From the NCBI RefSeq assembly GCF_014653575.1, contig NZ_BNAQ01000001.1:558001-622000 (forward strand): a stretch of 64,000 nucleotides of DNA. The letters run 5' to 3'. How positions within the stretch are numbered: position 1 is the first letter of the stretch; each line of letters begins with the position of its first letter. Below are positions 1 to 11,572 of this stretch, one piece after another. The stretch comes from Sphingomonas glacialis (lineage in GTDB: Bacteria; Pseudomonadota; Alphaproteobacteria; Sphingomonadales; Sphingomonadaceae). The notes beneath the pieces were generated by a model. The model was not told the DNA's origin, did not search any database, and saw only the letters and a list, made by a program, of their open reading frames with translations. A program made the translations under genes and the position numbers.

Positions 1-300
1 CAGGATGAAGTAGAAGAGCGAGAAGATGTACGGCGCGAACTTCTTGCCGCCGCTGCCGATGTTCACCGACACCATATTGTCGATGAAGCTTACCGCGTCC
101 TCAGCGGCAACCTGCCAGCGACCGGGCACGAGCTGGCGCTTGAGGCCGCCCGAAATGAAGAGCGCGAGCAGCACGAACACGACGACCATGAACAGCGCCG
201 AGTTGGTGAAGGATACGTCATAGCCGAACAGGTTCAGATGGCGGCCCAGGACGGGCTCCACCATGAACTGTTCCATCGGATCGATTTTGCCGGCGCTCAC
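1..300 (-). CDS. atpB: ATP synthase F0 subunit a, N-terminal part (cut by window edge)
   Basis: This is the first 100 residues of the membrane-embedded proton-channel subunit a of F1F0 ATP synthase; the rest lies left of base 1. The reading begins V(M)SAGKIDPMEQFMVEP, continues with LFGYDVSFTNSALFM and a first membrane segment (FMVVVFVLLALFISGG), then the conserved RQLVPGRWQ stretch and the start of a second membrane segment. I chose the GTG at 300-298 because it overlaps the stop of atpI in a GTGA junction, the usual translational coupling in this operon. The gene order atpI-atpB matches alphaproteobacterial F0 operons. Confidence 0.93.
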   Translation of the reverse strand, partial: MSAGKIDPMEQFMVEPVLGRHLNLFGYDVSFTNSALFMVVVFVLLALFISGGLKRQLVPGRWQVAAEDAVSFIDNMVSVNIGSGGKKFAPYIFSLFYFIL

Positions 301-581
301 TCTGCGCGCTCCTTCGAAATCTTCATGATGTTGAGGAACGCCCCGATGATCGCAAGTGTAAGCACGATCAACAGCGCCCAAGGCGACGTGCCGAGCCACT
401 GATCAAGCGCCCAGCCCATGATCCCGCCACCGAACAAGGCGCCGAGCAACAGCGCAAGGACCTTCGATCCCTGGCCATAGCCCTTCGCCTGCGGCAAGGG
501 CCCCGACCCACGCGCCTGACCAGCCGCCTTTGCCGAAGCAATGCGGGCGTCCAGATCGTCGTTAGGGCGGTTCTCGGCCAA
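297..581 (-). CDS. atpI: ATP synthase accessory subunit I (AtpI)
   Basis: This 94-aa protein sits directly upstream of atpB and overlaps it by GTGA. It has a charged soluble N-terminus of about 40 residues, then two membrane segments (about residues 41-61 and 68-86) rich in Gly and Ala, the layout of the AtpI/AtpQ family thought to help assemble the c-ring. The start is a TTG at 581, preceded by CAGGAT at good spacing; no ATG is available in this frame. It would be the first gene of the F0 operon. I see no clear promoter upstream. Confidence 0.85.
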   Translation of the reverse strand: MAENRPNDDLDARIASAKAAGQARGSGPLPQAKGYGQGSKVLALLLGALFGGGIMGWALDQWLGTSPWALLIVLTLAIIGAFLNIMKISKERAE

Positions 582-773
582 GCGGCGTGTATCCTGATAG
601 AAAAACGCCGCCGTGCGTGCAGCACCGCGACGATGATATGCGGAAAGTTGGAGACCGACGCCCCCGCTTCCCGCGCCGTTTAGGAAGCTGTCTTGAGAGT
701 GTCAACTCTTGTGGCCACCCCGGTCCTGCTGCGGCGTTGCGCGGGCGGCGCGCGAGGATTATCCAATGGTACG

Positions 774-1457
774 ATGAACGCGCCCCTCCCCGACCACGCC
801 GGACACCGCGCGCGGCTGCGCCAGCGGCTGATCGAGCAAGGCGGCGACGGGCTGCTCGATTACGAACTGGTCGAATATTTACTCACGCTGGCGGTCCCGC
901 GGCGCGATACCAAGCCGCTGGCCAAGGCGCTGATCGCCGAGTTCGGGGGATTCGGCGGCGTGTTCAGTGCCGATGCCGCCGCGCTGATGCGAGTCCACGG
1001 AATGGGCGAGACGACCGCGGCCGCCATCAAGATCGTTCAAGCCGCGGCACTGCGCTTGTTGCAGGTCGAGGCCAAGGCGCAGCCGGTACTGGCGAGCTGG
1101 CAGGCGCTGATCGATTATCTCCACGCCGACATGGCGCATCGCGGCACCGAGCGCGTGCGCGTGCTCCATCTCAACACGCGCAACATGCTGATCCGCGACG
1201 AAGTGATGAGCGACGGGTCGATCGACGAAGCCGCGGTCTATGTCCGCGAGGTGATCCGGCGCGCGATCGATCTCGGCTCATCGGCGATCATCCTGGTGCA
1301 CAACCACCCGAGCGGCGACCCGAGCCCGAGCCGCGCCGACATCAACGTCACCCGGAAAGTCGCCGAGGCGGGGCGGCGGCTCAACATAACGCTCCACGAC
1401 CACATCATCATCGGGGCGAACGGGCATTCGAGCTTGCGCGCGATGGGGCTGCTCTGA
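774..1457 (+). CDS. radC: RadC family protein (JAB/MPN metalloprotease fold)
   Basis: This 227-aa protein has an N-terminal helix-hairpin-helix region (LLDYELVEYLLTLAVPRRDT, then RVHGMGETTAAAIK) followed by the RadC/JAB domain. The metal-binding JAMM signature HNHPSGDPSPSRADI is intact near the C-terminus. The ATG at 774 is chosen because the RadC homology (NAPLPDHAGHRARLRQR) begins there. A frame extending to 693 is open but reads as non-conserved sequence. The family was once linked to DNA repair but its real role is unsettled. It is convergent with the EF-hand gene, with only 3 bases between stops. Confidence 0.9.
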   Translation: MNAPLPDHAGHRARLRQRLIEQGGDGLLDYELVEYLLTLAVPRRDTKPLAKALIAEFGGFGGVFSADAAALMRVHGMGETTAAAIKIVQAAALRLLQVEAKAQPVLASWQALIDYLHADMAHRGTERVRVLHLNTRNMLIRDEVMSDGSIDEAAVYVREVIRRAIDLGSSAIILVHNHPSGDPSPSRADINVTRKVAEAGRRLNITLHDHIIIGANGHSSLRAMGLL

Positions 1458-1460
1458 GCG

Positions 1461-1922
1461 TCACCCTTGCTGCGAGAGGAATGCCGTCAATTCGGCCTTC
1501 GAGACCGTCTTACTCTTGTCGGCATCGGCCTGCGCAAAGGCCTGGGCGAGATAGGTGTTCATTGCCGGCGAAGCCGAATCGGTCGTCGGGTCGCTCACTT
1601 TCTTGAGCGCGACCATCCACGCGCCGAACTCGGCTGCATTGAGAACGCCGTCGCCGTCTTTGTCATAGCTGCCAAACTCGGCGTTGATGATGTCGGCCGC
1701 CGGCGTTCCCGCCGCTGCGGGCTTGGCGGCAGCCTCGGCTTCGGGGGCGACGATCGACGCCGGGATCGCCGCGTCGCGCGCCGCGCTGCTCTGCGGGGGC
1801 CCAGCTTGATCGACCGTGGTCGGCGCGGATTGCGGTGCGGGCGATGTCGCGGGCGGCGCGTCCTGCGCAAGAGCGGGGCTGGCAAGCGCGATGGCGCTCG
1901 CGAGCAGGGTAAAGTTCACCAT
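1461..1922 (-). CDS. Secreted EF-hand calcium-binding protein
   Basis: This 153-aa protein starts at the ATG preceded by GGAG. It opens with a signal peptide (MVNFTLLASAIALASPALAQ, cleavage after residue 20), so it is probably periplasmic. A Pro/Ala-rich linker of about 55 residues follows, then two EF-hand loops: residues 87-98 (DKDGDGVLNAAE, canonical) and 133-144 (DADKSKTVSKAE, near-canonical). Calcium sensing or buffering is inferred from the motifs; no specific partner is evident. Longer starts upstream would place the signal peptide internally and are rejected. Confidence 0.82.
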   Translation of the reverse strand: MVNFTLLASAIALASPALAQDAPPATSPAPQSAPTTVDQAGPPQSSAARDAAIPASIVAPEAEAAAKPAAAGTPAADIINAEFGSYDKDGDGVLNAAEFGAWMVALKKVSDPTTDSASPAMNTYLAQAFAQADADKSKTVSKAELTAFLSQQG

Positions 1923-2089
1923 CGGTATCTCCTGTGCGAATCGATCGCGTCGGTTCCCCAACGCACCGGACCACGCGACGCTCCACGCGCGGGCATTTGA
2001 AGGGGCGGCTGGTCCCTGCTAACGCGCGCCTCATCGTCGATCGCGGCGATTCCGTGCCCGCCCGATCTCAAGCTCATCGAGGAATTCCC

Positions 2090-3406
<1,317 letters not shown>

Positions 3407-3441
3407 TTGCGACGGACTCGCAGGTAGCTTGACTCGATTGA

Positions 3442-3466
3442 CCCCCGGACGCGCGATGTTCGGGGG
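3442..3466 (+). terminator. Possible hairpin after purB
   Basis: CCCCCG (3442-3447) pairs with CGGGGG (3461-3466) across a 13-base loop, 35 bases after the purB stop. There is no U-run behind it, only CGATCGTTTCGGTTT, so it is a weak terminator candidate or a plain hairpin. Confidence 0.3.
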
Positions 3467-3513
3467 CGATCGTTTCGGTTTCTGCACCGATACGACGCGT
3501 GAACCCGACGATT

Positions 3514-3756
3514 TCAAAGAGCCGACTCAGTATACCCGAATCGGCCCTTGTAGGACAGCGCCCGTTCGAAATCGCCTGAGACGGAGCGCTCCGCGTCCGC
3601 CTGAAACCCTTCATCGATGATTTTGCACAGTTCAACGTGCAAATGCTGCACCTGCGAATGCTCGTAATAAAATTGCGCGGATAAGCAACAATCTCCACAT
3701 GCCTCCTCGCCGGGACGAGCCCGGTATCGGAGACACCTACCATGCGCATTCTTCAA
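3514..3756 (-). CDS. Hypothetical protein, possibly a remnant
   Basis: This reading frame of 80 codons has a natural-looking composition in its last 55 residues (FYYEHSQVQHLHVELCK, then DFERALSYKGRFGYTESAL) with mixed acidic and aromatic residues, unlike the Arg/Ala-rich shadow frames nearby. The only start is a TTG at 3756 and the first 25 residues look less convincing, so it may be a short gene with an unusual start or a decayed 5' end. I do not recognise a family. It overlaps the putative 26-aa peptide on the other strand. Confidence 0.3.
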   Translation of the reverse strand: MKNAHGRCLRYRARPGEEACGDCCLSAQFYYEHSQVQHLHVELCKIIDEGFQADAERSVSGDFERALSYKGRFGYTESAL

Positions 3757-3822
3757 AGCCTTGCCGGCGGCCTGTTCGCTGTTGCAGGCGTCGCGCTGGT
3801 GGTCGAGGTTCTCATCCTCTGA
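3742..3822 (+). CDS. Putative 26-aa single-pass membrane peptide
   Basis: An ATG at 3742 is preceded by a well-spaced GGAGAC (3729-3734). It opens a 26-codon frame, MRILQSLAGGLFAVAGVALV followed by VEVLIL, that is almost entirely one hydrophobic helix. Such peptides are easily missed. The good ribosome-binding site and clean stop support it; length and lack of known homologues argue for caution. A GC-rich hairpin (CCGCCCC...GGGGCGG, about 3838-3861) follows the stop. Confidence 0.35.
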   Translation: MRILQSLAGGLFAVAGVALVVEVLIL

Positions 3823-3919
3823 CCCATCGGCCCACCCGCCCCTTCTTTTGACGGGGCGGCCAGGGCCGTGGGGTCGAGAGCAGGTTTCAAGAAAATTCGG
3901 GGCAACGCACCCAGCATGG

Positions 3920-3947
3920 CAGCCCCTCCCCTGACGGGGAGGGGCTG
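3920..3947. repeat. REP-like palindrome CCCCTCCCC-TGAC-GGGGAGGGG
   Basis: This is a perfect 12-bp stem (CAGCCCCTCCCC / GGGGAGGGGCTG) with a TGAC loop, 8 bases beyond the dnaJ stop. The same core with a TGAA loop recurs at 32906-32927, and related CCTCTCCC arms flank the dnaJ-dnaK gap. It may act as a transcription end or RNA stabiliser for dnaJ, or be a dispersed chromosomal repeat. Confidence 0.6.
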
Positions 3948-3955
3948 GAAATTGC

Positions 3956-5071
3956 TCAGCCCCAGGCGCTCTTCATCTTCTTGAAGAAGCCGCTGGTCTG
4001 CGGGCATTCCTTGCCCGTCTCGGTCGCGCGGAATTCCTCGAGCAGCTCGCGCTGGCGCGAGGTGAGATGCGTCGGCGTCTCGACCTCGATCTGGATGACG
4101 AGATCGCCACGACCGCGCCCTTGCAACACGGGCATGCCCGCGCCGCGCTGACGCAGCTCACGCCCGCTCTGCGTGCCCGCCGGGATCTTGATCTGGTGAT
4201 CGACGCCGTCGGGGCCGGCGATATGGACTTCGCCACCGAGCGCGGCGGTGGTGAAGCTGATCGGCGTGCGCGCGAACAGCGTCGTGCCTTCACGCTCGAA
4301 CAGCGGATGCCGCGCGACGTGGAGGAAGATGTAGAGATCCCCCGCCGGCGCCCCGCGCAAGCCCGCCTCGCCCTCGCCGGTCAAGCGGACGCGCGTGCCC
4401 TCGTCGACGCCGGGCGGGATGTTGACGGTGCGCGTCTTGGTCTTCTCGACGCGGCCTTCGCCGTGGCAATTGCCGCACGGATCGGCGATCGTCTGGCCGG
4501 CGCCGTGGCACGTCGGGCAAGTCCGCTCGACGACGAAGAAGCCCTGCTGCGCACGGACCTTGCCGTGGCCCTTGCACATCTGGCAGGTCTTGGCGGCGGT
4601 ACCCTTGGTCGCGCCCGAGCCGTCGCACACGTCGCACACGCCCGAGACATCGATCGTGATGTCGCTCGCCTTGCCGTGAAAGGCTTCCTCGAGCGTGATC
4701 TCCATGTCGTAGCGCAAATCCGCGCCGCGCTGCGGTCCGCGCGATCCGCCGCGCTGGCCGCCCATGAATTCGCCGAAGATATTCTCGAAAATGTCGGAGA
4801 AGCCGCTGAAATCCTGCGCGCCGCCGCCGCCGCCGCCCTGCTGCTTGAACGCGGCATGGCCGTAGCGATCGTACGCCGCGCGCTTCTGCGGGTCCTTGAG
4901 GCAGTCATACGCCTCGCTGATCGCCTTGAAACGCTCTTCGGAGTCGCCGCAGCCCGGATTCTTGTCGGGGTGATAGCGCATCGCGAGGCGGCGATAGGAG
5001 GATTTGAGCGTGCCGTCGTCGGCAGTCCGCTCGCACTCCAGAAGCTCGTAGAAATCGATGTCGGTGCTCAT
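3956..5071 (-). CDS. dnaJ: Chaperone protein DnaJ
   Basis: This 371-aa class I J-protein delivers substrates to DnaK and stimulates its ATPase. The N-terminal J domain carries the HPD motif ([11 protein letters not shown]), followed by a Gly/Phe region. Four zinc-binding repeats follow ([32 protein letters not shown]), then the C-terminal substrate-binding domains. It lies downstream of dnaK on the same strand, separated by a 139-bp repeat-bearing gap, so it may be partly independent or read through from the dnaK heat-shock promoter. Confidence 0.97.
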   Translation of the reverse strand: MSTDIDFYELLECERTADDGTLKSSYRRLAMRYHPDKNPGCGDSEERFKAISEAYDCLKDPQKRAAYDRYGHAAFKQQGGGGGGAQDFSGFSDIFENIFGEFMGGQRGGSRGPQRGADLRYDMEITLEEAFHGKASDITIDVSGVCDVCDGSGATKGTAAKTCQMCKGHGKVRAQQGFFVVERTCPTCHGAGQTIADPCGNCHGEGRVEKTKTRTVNIPPGVDEGTRVRLTGEGEAGLRGAPAGDLYIFLHVARHPLFEREGTTLFARTPISFTTAALGGEVHIAGPDGVDHQIKIPAGTQSGRELRQRGAGMPVLQGRGRGDLVIQIEVETPTHLTSRQRELLEEFRATETGKECPQTSGFFKKMKSAWG

Positions 5072-5097
5072 CTTGCGCCTCTAGGCCTCGTCCACAT

Positions 5098-5206
5098 GCG
5101 GGAGAGGTTTGGGAGAGGGGAATGATGAGGAGGCCGCGTTGCGCCTTGCAGCGCGACACGGCCCCTCTCCCCGACCCTCTCCCCGCCAGCGGGAAGAGGG
5201 AGACTT
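5098..5206. repeat. Inverted REP-like repeat between dnaK and dnaJ
   Basis: The left arm GGGAGAGG-TTT-GGGAGAGGGG (about 5098-5120) faces the right arm CCCCTCTCCCC-GA-CCCTCTCCCC (5162-5184), followed by GCCAGCGGGAAGAGGGAG. The arms are imperfect reverse complements about 40 bp apart, so the dnaK-dnaJ transcript would fold into a long hairpin here. This could set unequal DnaK and DnaJ levels. Confidence 0.55.
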
Positions 5207-5210
5207 TAGT

Positions 5211-7109
<1,899 letters not shown>

Positions 7110-7192
7110 TGGTCCTCTGGGGCCCCCATCGCTAGAAAAATTGCCATTCCATCGCGCCCTTAGAATAAGCAGCGCGACACTTCACTCCGGCG

Positions 7193-7220
7193 ATATAGGG
7201 GGGCTTTCGCTTGTCGCAAG
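7193..7220 (-). promoter_or_regulatory. Sigma-32 (RpoH) type promoter for dnaK
   Basis: Reading leftward, CTTG (7220-7217) is followed by 17 bases and CCTATAT (7199-7193), matching the alphaproteobacterial RpoH pattern CTTG-N16-18-CYTATNT. It sits 84 bases before the dnaK start. No mismatch occurs in the key positions, so heat-shock control of dnaK is well supported by sequence alone. Confidence 0.7.
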
Positions 7221-7234
7221 ATTTCACCGCACGT

Positions 7235-7714
7235 ATGGCGCGACAAGTTGTTCCCAAAGCGGGAGTTCGTCGTTTGCGCAATCGTCTGGTTTTGATCGCT
7301 GCCCTGGCCCTGGGCGCGTGCGGCAGTGGGCCGCCCAAGCTCTCGGTCGAGAAGGGCTATATCCGCCTCGCCGCGGTGCCGCGCAGTCCGGCGGTCGCCT
7401 ATTTCACGATCCATGGCGGCACCGCCGATACTGCGCTGATCGCGGTGAGCAGCGAAGTGTCGATCAAGAACGAATTGCACCAATCGATGCAGTCGGGCGG
7501 CATGGCGTCGATGAAGCCGCTCGGCGACGTGCCGATCCCCGCGGGCACGACCGTCGCGTTCGCGCCCGGCGGCAAGCATCTGATGCTGTTCGACATGAAC
7601 CCGGGGATCAAGCCGGGGCGCGTCGTCACGCTGACCTTCACCTTTGCCAACAACCAGCGGATCCTGTTCGACGCGCCGACGATCGCGGCGGGCGCCCCCG
7701 CCCCCGCATTCTAA
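7235..7714 (+). CDS. Periplasmic copper chaperone PCu(A)C family lipoprotein
   Basis: This 159-aa protein begins with a lipoprotein signal ending LALGAC-GSG (Cys29), so it is probably membrane-anchored in the periplasm. The PCu(A)C copper site is visible as His82, Met90/Met93, then His115-x-Met117 (HLM), matching the H-M-X10-M-X21-H-X-M layout approximately. The family delivers Cu(I) to cytochrome oxidase or buffers copper. I use the ATG at 7235; a TTG at 7211 would fall inside the dnaK promoter. The gene is divergent from dnaK. Confidence 0.82.
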   Translation: MARQVVPKAGVRRLRNRLVLIAALALGACGSGPPKLSVEKGYIRLAAVPRSPAVAYFTIHGGTADTALIAVSSEVSIKNELHQSMQSGGMASMKPLGDVPIPAGTTVAFAPGGKHLMLFDMNPGIKPGRVVTLTFTFANNQRILFDAPTIAAGAPAPAF

Positions 7715-7721
7715 GCGGGCG

Positions 7722-9584
7722 TCACGCCGCGAGCGTTTGTTCGATCGTGGGCGCGAGGTCGAGCGTCAGCAGCGCATAGGCCCCCTTCCCCACGCCTTCG
7801 CTTTCGAGCCGCAGCGAGCCGTGCATCGCCGCCATCGAATTGGCGCACCAGTGCAGACCCAGCCCGCCCGATTTGTGGCGACGGGTCGAGAAGCCGCGCT
7901 GGAACAGCGTTGGGGTGTTCTCAGCGGCGAACCCCTCGCCATCGTCGCGGATCGCGATGACGGCGCGGCCGTCGGCCTCGGTGATCGTCACGGTGATCGA
8001 TCCGCTGTCGGTGCCGGTCGCAGCGATCGCGTCGGCGGCGTTGGAGAAGAGATTGCCGATCACCTGGCTCAGGATGATCCGGCTCGCCATCACATAGCAC
8101 GCTTGCGCGGGGAAGCTGAACGCGATCGACACGCTGCCCGAATAGCGCGCGATCGTCGCATTCTTGGCGAGGATCTCGGTCACGTCGCACGGCGCCACTT
8201 CGGGCCGCTCGTGCGCCGCGCTTTGCTGGGCACCGATGATCTCGAGCACATGGCTCATCGCTTCGCGGCCGATTTGCAATTCGCCGTGACGGTCGGCGCG
8301 ATCCTTGGTTTCGGCCTCGATCGCCGCGGCGACGAAGGCGAGCAGTTTGGCGCGCCGCGCCGCGGGCAGATCGTCCTTGCCGAGCTCGGCGATCGCGCGG
8401 TCGAGCATGCTGCGCTCGACGGGCGGTGCTTGCGCGATCCCCTTGCTCAGGATCGTGCTGATCGGGTTGAGCGCGTTGCGGACGTTGTGCATCACCGCGA
8501 CCGCGCTCTCGCTCTTGCCGAGCGCGAAGCTCTGCACTTCGACCTGTTCGCGCAGATCCTTCAATTGCTCGAGCATCGCGTTGAAACTGTTGCGCAAAGA
8601 TCCGATTTCGTCCTTGCGCGGCTCGTCGGGCAGCAGCCCGAGCGAGCCCGAGGTGCGCACCATCTGCATATGGCTTTCGACCCGCGCGAGCGGGCGCAGC
8701 ACGAGCATCGAAATCATCCGCCGCAGCATTGCGAGCACGAGCAGCAGCAACAGCGTCGACCCCGCGACCGCGAGCAGCAACATGCGCTGGCCGAGCAGCG
8801 AGAGATCGCGCGTCACGCTGAACGCCGCGCTGGCGACGGCGTGGCCGTCGGCGCCACGGATCGGCACCGCGATCCGCAGCGTCGAGCGCGCCGAGACGAT
8901 CGCATCGGTATCGGGGCGGTCGGCGAGGTCGATCGTCGCGGGAAGCTGAAGCACATTGGACAGCGTCTTCGAGGTGATCCGCCGCGCCATCAGCACATAG
9001 CCGCGCGGATCGCCGGTGCCGTCGCTGCGCCGCACTTCGGCGACCCCGACCGCGACGAGCTCGTTGCCGAGCCGCAGGTAATAATGCCCCGAGTTCTTCT
9101 GGCCGAGCACGCGCTTGAAATCTGTCTGGCCAAGCGCGGCGACGAATTCGCTGCGACCCGGCGGCGTTCGCCAGCGCGCGATGACGATCCGGCCGTCCTT
9201 GCCGACATAGGCCATGCCGTCGACGTTGAGATTGACCATCGCGAGCGTCGAGAAGCTCTCCTTCTCGAACTCGGGCGTCGGGTGGACCATGTAATCGTAG
9301 CTGGCGGTCCAATCGCCATAGTCGCGCACTGCGCCCTCGACCTTGGTCGCGAAATCGCCGAGCGCGGCGCGCGTCCGCTCGATATGCGCGGCGACCGACT
9401 TGTCCTCGAGCTGGTTGAAGCTCGGCACGATCAAAGCCGCAAGCAACGCCGTCAGCGCGACCGAACCGATCAGGCCGATCCCCATCAGGATCACGACGAG
9501 CTTGGCACCGAGCGAACTCGGCTCGCGCAGCGCCTCGATCCGGCCGCGCGCGGTGCGCGGGGACGGCGGCGGGGGCGCGGGCAT
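7722..9584 (-). CDS. Sensor histidine kinase with CHASE4 domain
   Basis: This 620-aa membrane kinase has a first membrane helix at about residues 27-52 and an extracytoplasmic CHASE4-type sensor (the hallmark DYGDWTASYDYM at about 88-99). The second helix lies at about 267-287, followed by HAMP, a phospho-acceptor helix (His366 in VMHNVRNALNPI) and a HATPase domain (N box LFSNAADAI, G1 RDDGEGF, G2 KSGGLGLHWC). Its ATG overlaps the stop of the upstream response regulator (TGATG), so the two are translated together and probably form a pair controlling cyclic-di-GMP. The ligand is unknown. Confidence 0.9.
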   Translation of the reverse strand: MPAPPPPSPRTARGRIEALREPSSLGAKLVVILMGIGLIGSVALTALLAALIVPSFNQLEDKSVAAHIERTRAALGDFATKVEGAVRDYGDWTASYDYMVHPTPEFEKESFSTLAMVNLNVDGMAYVGKDGRIVIARWRTPPGRSEFVAALGQTDFKRVLGQKNSGHYYLRLGNELVAVGVAEVRRSDGTGDPRGYVLMARRITSKTLSNVLQLPATIDLADRPDTDAIVSARSTLRIAVPIRGADGHAVASAAFSVTRDLSLLGQRMLLLAVAGSTLLLLLVLAMLRRMISMLVLRPLARVESHMQMVRTSGSLGLLPDEPRKDEIGSLRNSFNAMLEQLKDLREQVEVQSFALGKSESAVAVMHNVRNALNPISTILSKGIAQAPPVERSMLDRAIAELGKDDLPAARRAKLLAFVAAAIEAETKDRADRHGELQIGREAMSHVLEIIGAQQSAAHERPEVAPCDVTEILAKNATIARYSGSVSIAFSFPAQACYVMASRIILSQVIGNLFSNAADAIAATGTDSGSITVTITEADGRAVIAIRDDGEGFAAENTPTLFQRGFSTRRHKSGGLGLHWCANSMAAMHGSLRLESEGVGKGAYALLTLDLAPTIEQTLAA

Positions 9585-11479
9585 CAGCCGTGCGTTCCGT
9601 TACCCGGTTCGACCGCGTCGTCCGCCGCGGGATCGAGCATGTAGCGCGCCTGGGCGATTTCGCGCGCGCGGTCCTGCACGACGGGCCGCGAGAAGAAATA
9701 GCCCTGCATGTGGCTGCAGCCGGCGACACGCAGCGCCTGCAACTGCGCCTCGGTCTCGACGCCTTCGGCGATCACGCCGAGCCCGAGCGCATGGCCGAGA
9801 TGGATGATCGAATGGACGATCGCCGCGCTCTCGCGCTCGCGGCCCATGCCGTCGATGAAGCTGCGGTCGATCTTGAGGCAATCGAGCGCGAACTTGCGGA
9901 TGTTGTAGAGGCTCGAATAGCCAGTACCGAAATCGTCGAGCGCGATGCGGAAGCCCATCTGGCGCAGTTTGTAGAGCGTGTCGGCGGCGCGATCGGCATC
10001 GTCGAAAATCGCGGTCTCGGTGATCTCGATCTGGACGCGGCGCGGGTCGATCCCGGCGCGCTGGACGGTCTCGACGAGCCTTGCCACGAAATTATGGCGG
10101 CGGAATTGGCGCGGCGAGAAATTGACCGAGACATATTGGCCCGGCCATTCGGCGAGCACTTTCAGCGATTCGCCGAGCACCCAGTCGCCGAGCTCGTGGA
10201 TCAGGTTGGTTTCCTCGGCGATCGGGATGAACACCGCCGGACTGATCGGGCCATGCTCGTTGGTGTTCCAGCGCAGCAGCGCCTCGAAACCGATGACCTC
10301 GAGCTCCTCGCGCGCGACGATTGGCTGATAGACGAGGCTCAGCTCGCCCTTGGCGATCGCTTGCGACAGGCCTCCCTCGATCGCGCGGCGCAGGCGGATG
10401 TTCTCGTCCATGCCCTCGTCGAACAGCCGCACGACGCCGCGGCCTTCGCGTTTCGCGTCGTTGAGCGCGAGATCGGCGCGGCGCATCAAGTCGGTCGGGT
10501 CGCGCGTCTCGCCGGGCTCGGTGACGATCAGGCCGAACGACGCGCCGCCCTGGACCGAATTGCCGAGCACCTTGAAGGTCCCGGTGCAGGCTTTCAGGAT
10601 GCGCTGGCATTCCATTTCGGCCGCCTCGGCGCCGGGCGTGTCGAACAGCAGCCCGAATTCGTCGCCGCCGAGCCGCGCGACGAGGCCGCCTGCGGGAATC
10701 GAGGTCTGCAGGATGTCGCAGATCGTGCGGATCAGTTCGTCGCCGGCGAGATGGCCGAGCGTGTCGTTGACGAGCTTGAAGCGATCGAGATCGACCATCG
10801 CCACCGCGAATTGTCCCGAAAGCTGTGCGCGGTCGGTCAGCGCGCGGCGGAAGGCGAGCCGGTTGGGCGCCTCGGTCAGCGAATCGTGGTTCGCCATGTG
10901 GATCGCGCGGCTTTCGTTCGCGGCGAGCTCATGGCCTTGCTCCTGGAGCTGGACGACTTGCGCAGCGAGCGTCGCGCGGGCTTCGGCGAGTTCGCGGTCG
11001 CCGCGCCAGCGGTGCGCGAGCGCGCTTGCCATCTGCGTGACCTCGGCGACTTCGAACGGCTTGGCGATGTAGAAGATCTTGTCGGCGGGGCCGGCCGCCT
11101 TGGCGATCTCGATCGGCGAGAAATCGGAATAGCCGGTGACGATGACGAGATTGATGTTGGGGTCGAGCTTGCGGATCCGCGTCGCGGTTTCCTTGCCGTC
11201 GATCCCCGGCGGCATGCGCACGTCGATGAAGGCGACGGCATAGGGTTCGTCGGACGCCAATGCGGCCTCGACCGCCGCAACGCCGTCGAGCCCCTGCATC
11301 GCATGCGTCAACGTGAAGTCGATCGTGGTATCGGGCGCGGGGTCGGCAGCGTCGTCGTCTTTGCCGAACAGTTCGGCGGCCATCGCCTCGAGCGCGCCGG
11401 TGTCGACGGCCGCCGGCGCGAAACTGCGCCGGTAGCTGTCGTGCATGGCCGGTTCGTCATCGACGATCAGAATTCGCAT
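9584..11479 (-). CDS. Response regulator with GGDEF and EAL domains
   Basis: This 631-aa cytoplasmic protein has a receiver domain (VDDEP at residues 6-10, phospho-acceptor Asp86 in FIDVRMPPG, Lys140 in IAKPF), a diguanylate cyclase domain with an intact active site (RLGGDEFGLLF), and an EAL phosphodiesterase domain. The EAL residues look complete: FEALLRW, VNFSPRQF, EITETA, DDFGTGYSS, KIDRSFI and AEGVET. Both activities are therefore plausible. The receiver carries an extra stretch of about 40 residues between its first Asp pair and the second strand. The start is the ATG giving MRILIVDDEP. Confidence 0.9.
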   Translation of the reverse strand: MRILIVDDEPAMHDSYRRSFAPAAVDTGALEAMAAELFGKDDDAADPAPDTTIDFTLTHAMQGLDGVAAVEAALASDEPYAVAFIDVRMPPGIDGKETATRIRKLDPNINLVIVTGYSDFSPIEIAKAAGPADKIFYIAKPFEVAEVTQMASALAHRWRGDRELAEARATLAAQVVQLQEQGHELAANESRAIHMANHDSLTEAPNRLAFRRALTDRAQLSGQFAVAMVDLDRFKLVNDTLGHLAGDELIRTICDILQTSIPAGGLVARLGGDEFGLLFDTPGAEAAEMECQRILKACTGTFKVLGNSVQGGASFGLIVTEPGETRDPTDLMRRADLALNDAKREGRGVVRLFDEGMDENIRLRRAIEGGLSQAIAKGELSLVYQPIVAREELEVIGFEALLRWNTNEHGPISPAVFIPIAEETNLIHELGDWVLGESLKVLAEWPGQYVSVNFSPRQFRRHNFVARLVETVQRAGIDPRRVQIEITETAIFDDADRAADTLYKLRQMGFRIALDDFGTGYSSLYNIRKFALDCLKIDRSFIDGMGRERESAAIVHSIIHLGHALGLGVIAEGVETEAQLQALRVAGCSHMQGYFFSRPVVQDRAREIAQARYMLDPAADDAVEPGNGTHG

Positions 11480-11572
11480 ACCCACACCCGCCCGTAAGAT
11501 AGTGGGCATCAAAGCCCGTTGCGAACTCGTATGCCAAGGCGGTTAATGCGTCGTAAACGACGATGCCAAAAC

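Noticed and set aside
693..773. N-terminal extension of RadC to 693
   Set aside because: The added residues are Arg/Cys-rich and not RadC-like; the family homology begins at 774.
9590..11497. 635-codon frame opposite the GGDEF-EAL gene
   Set aside because: Shadow frame with repetitive Arg/Asp/Ala composition.
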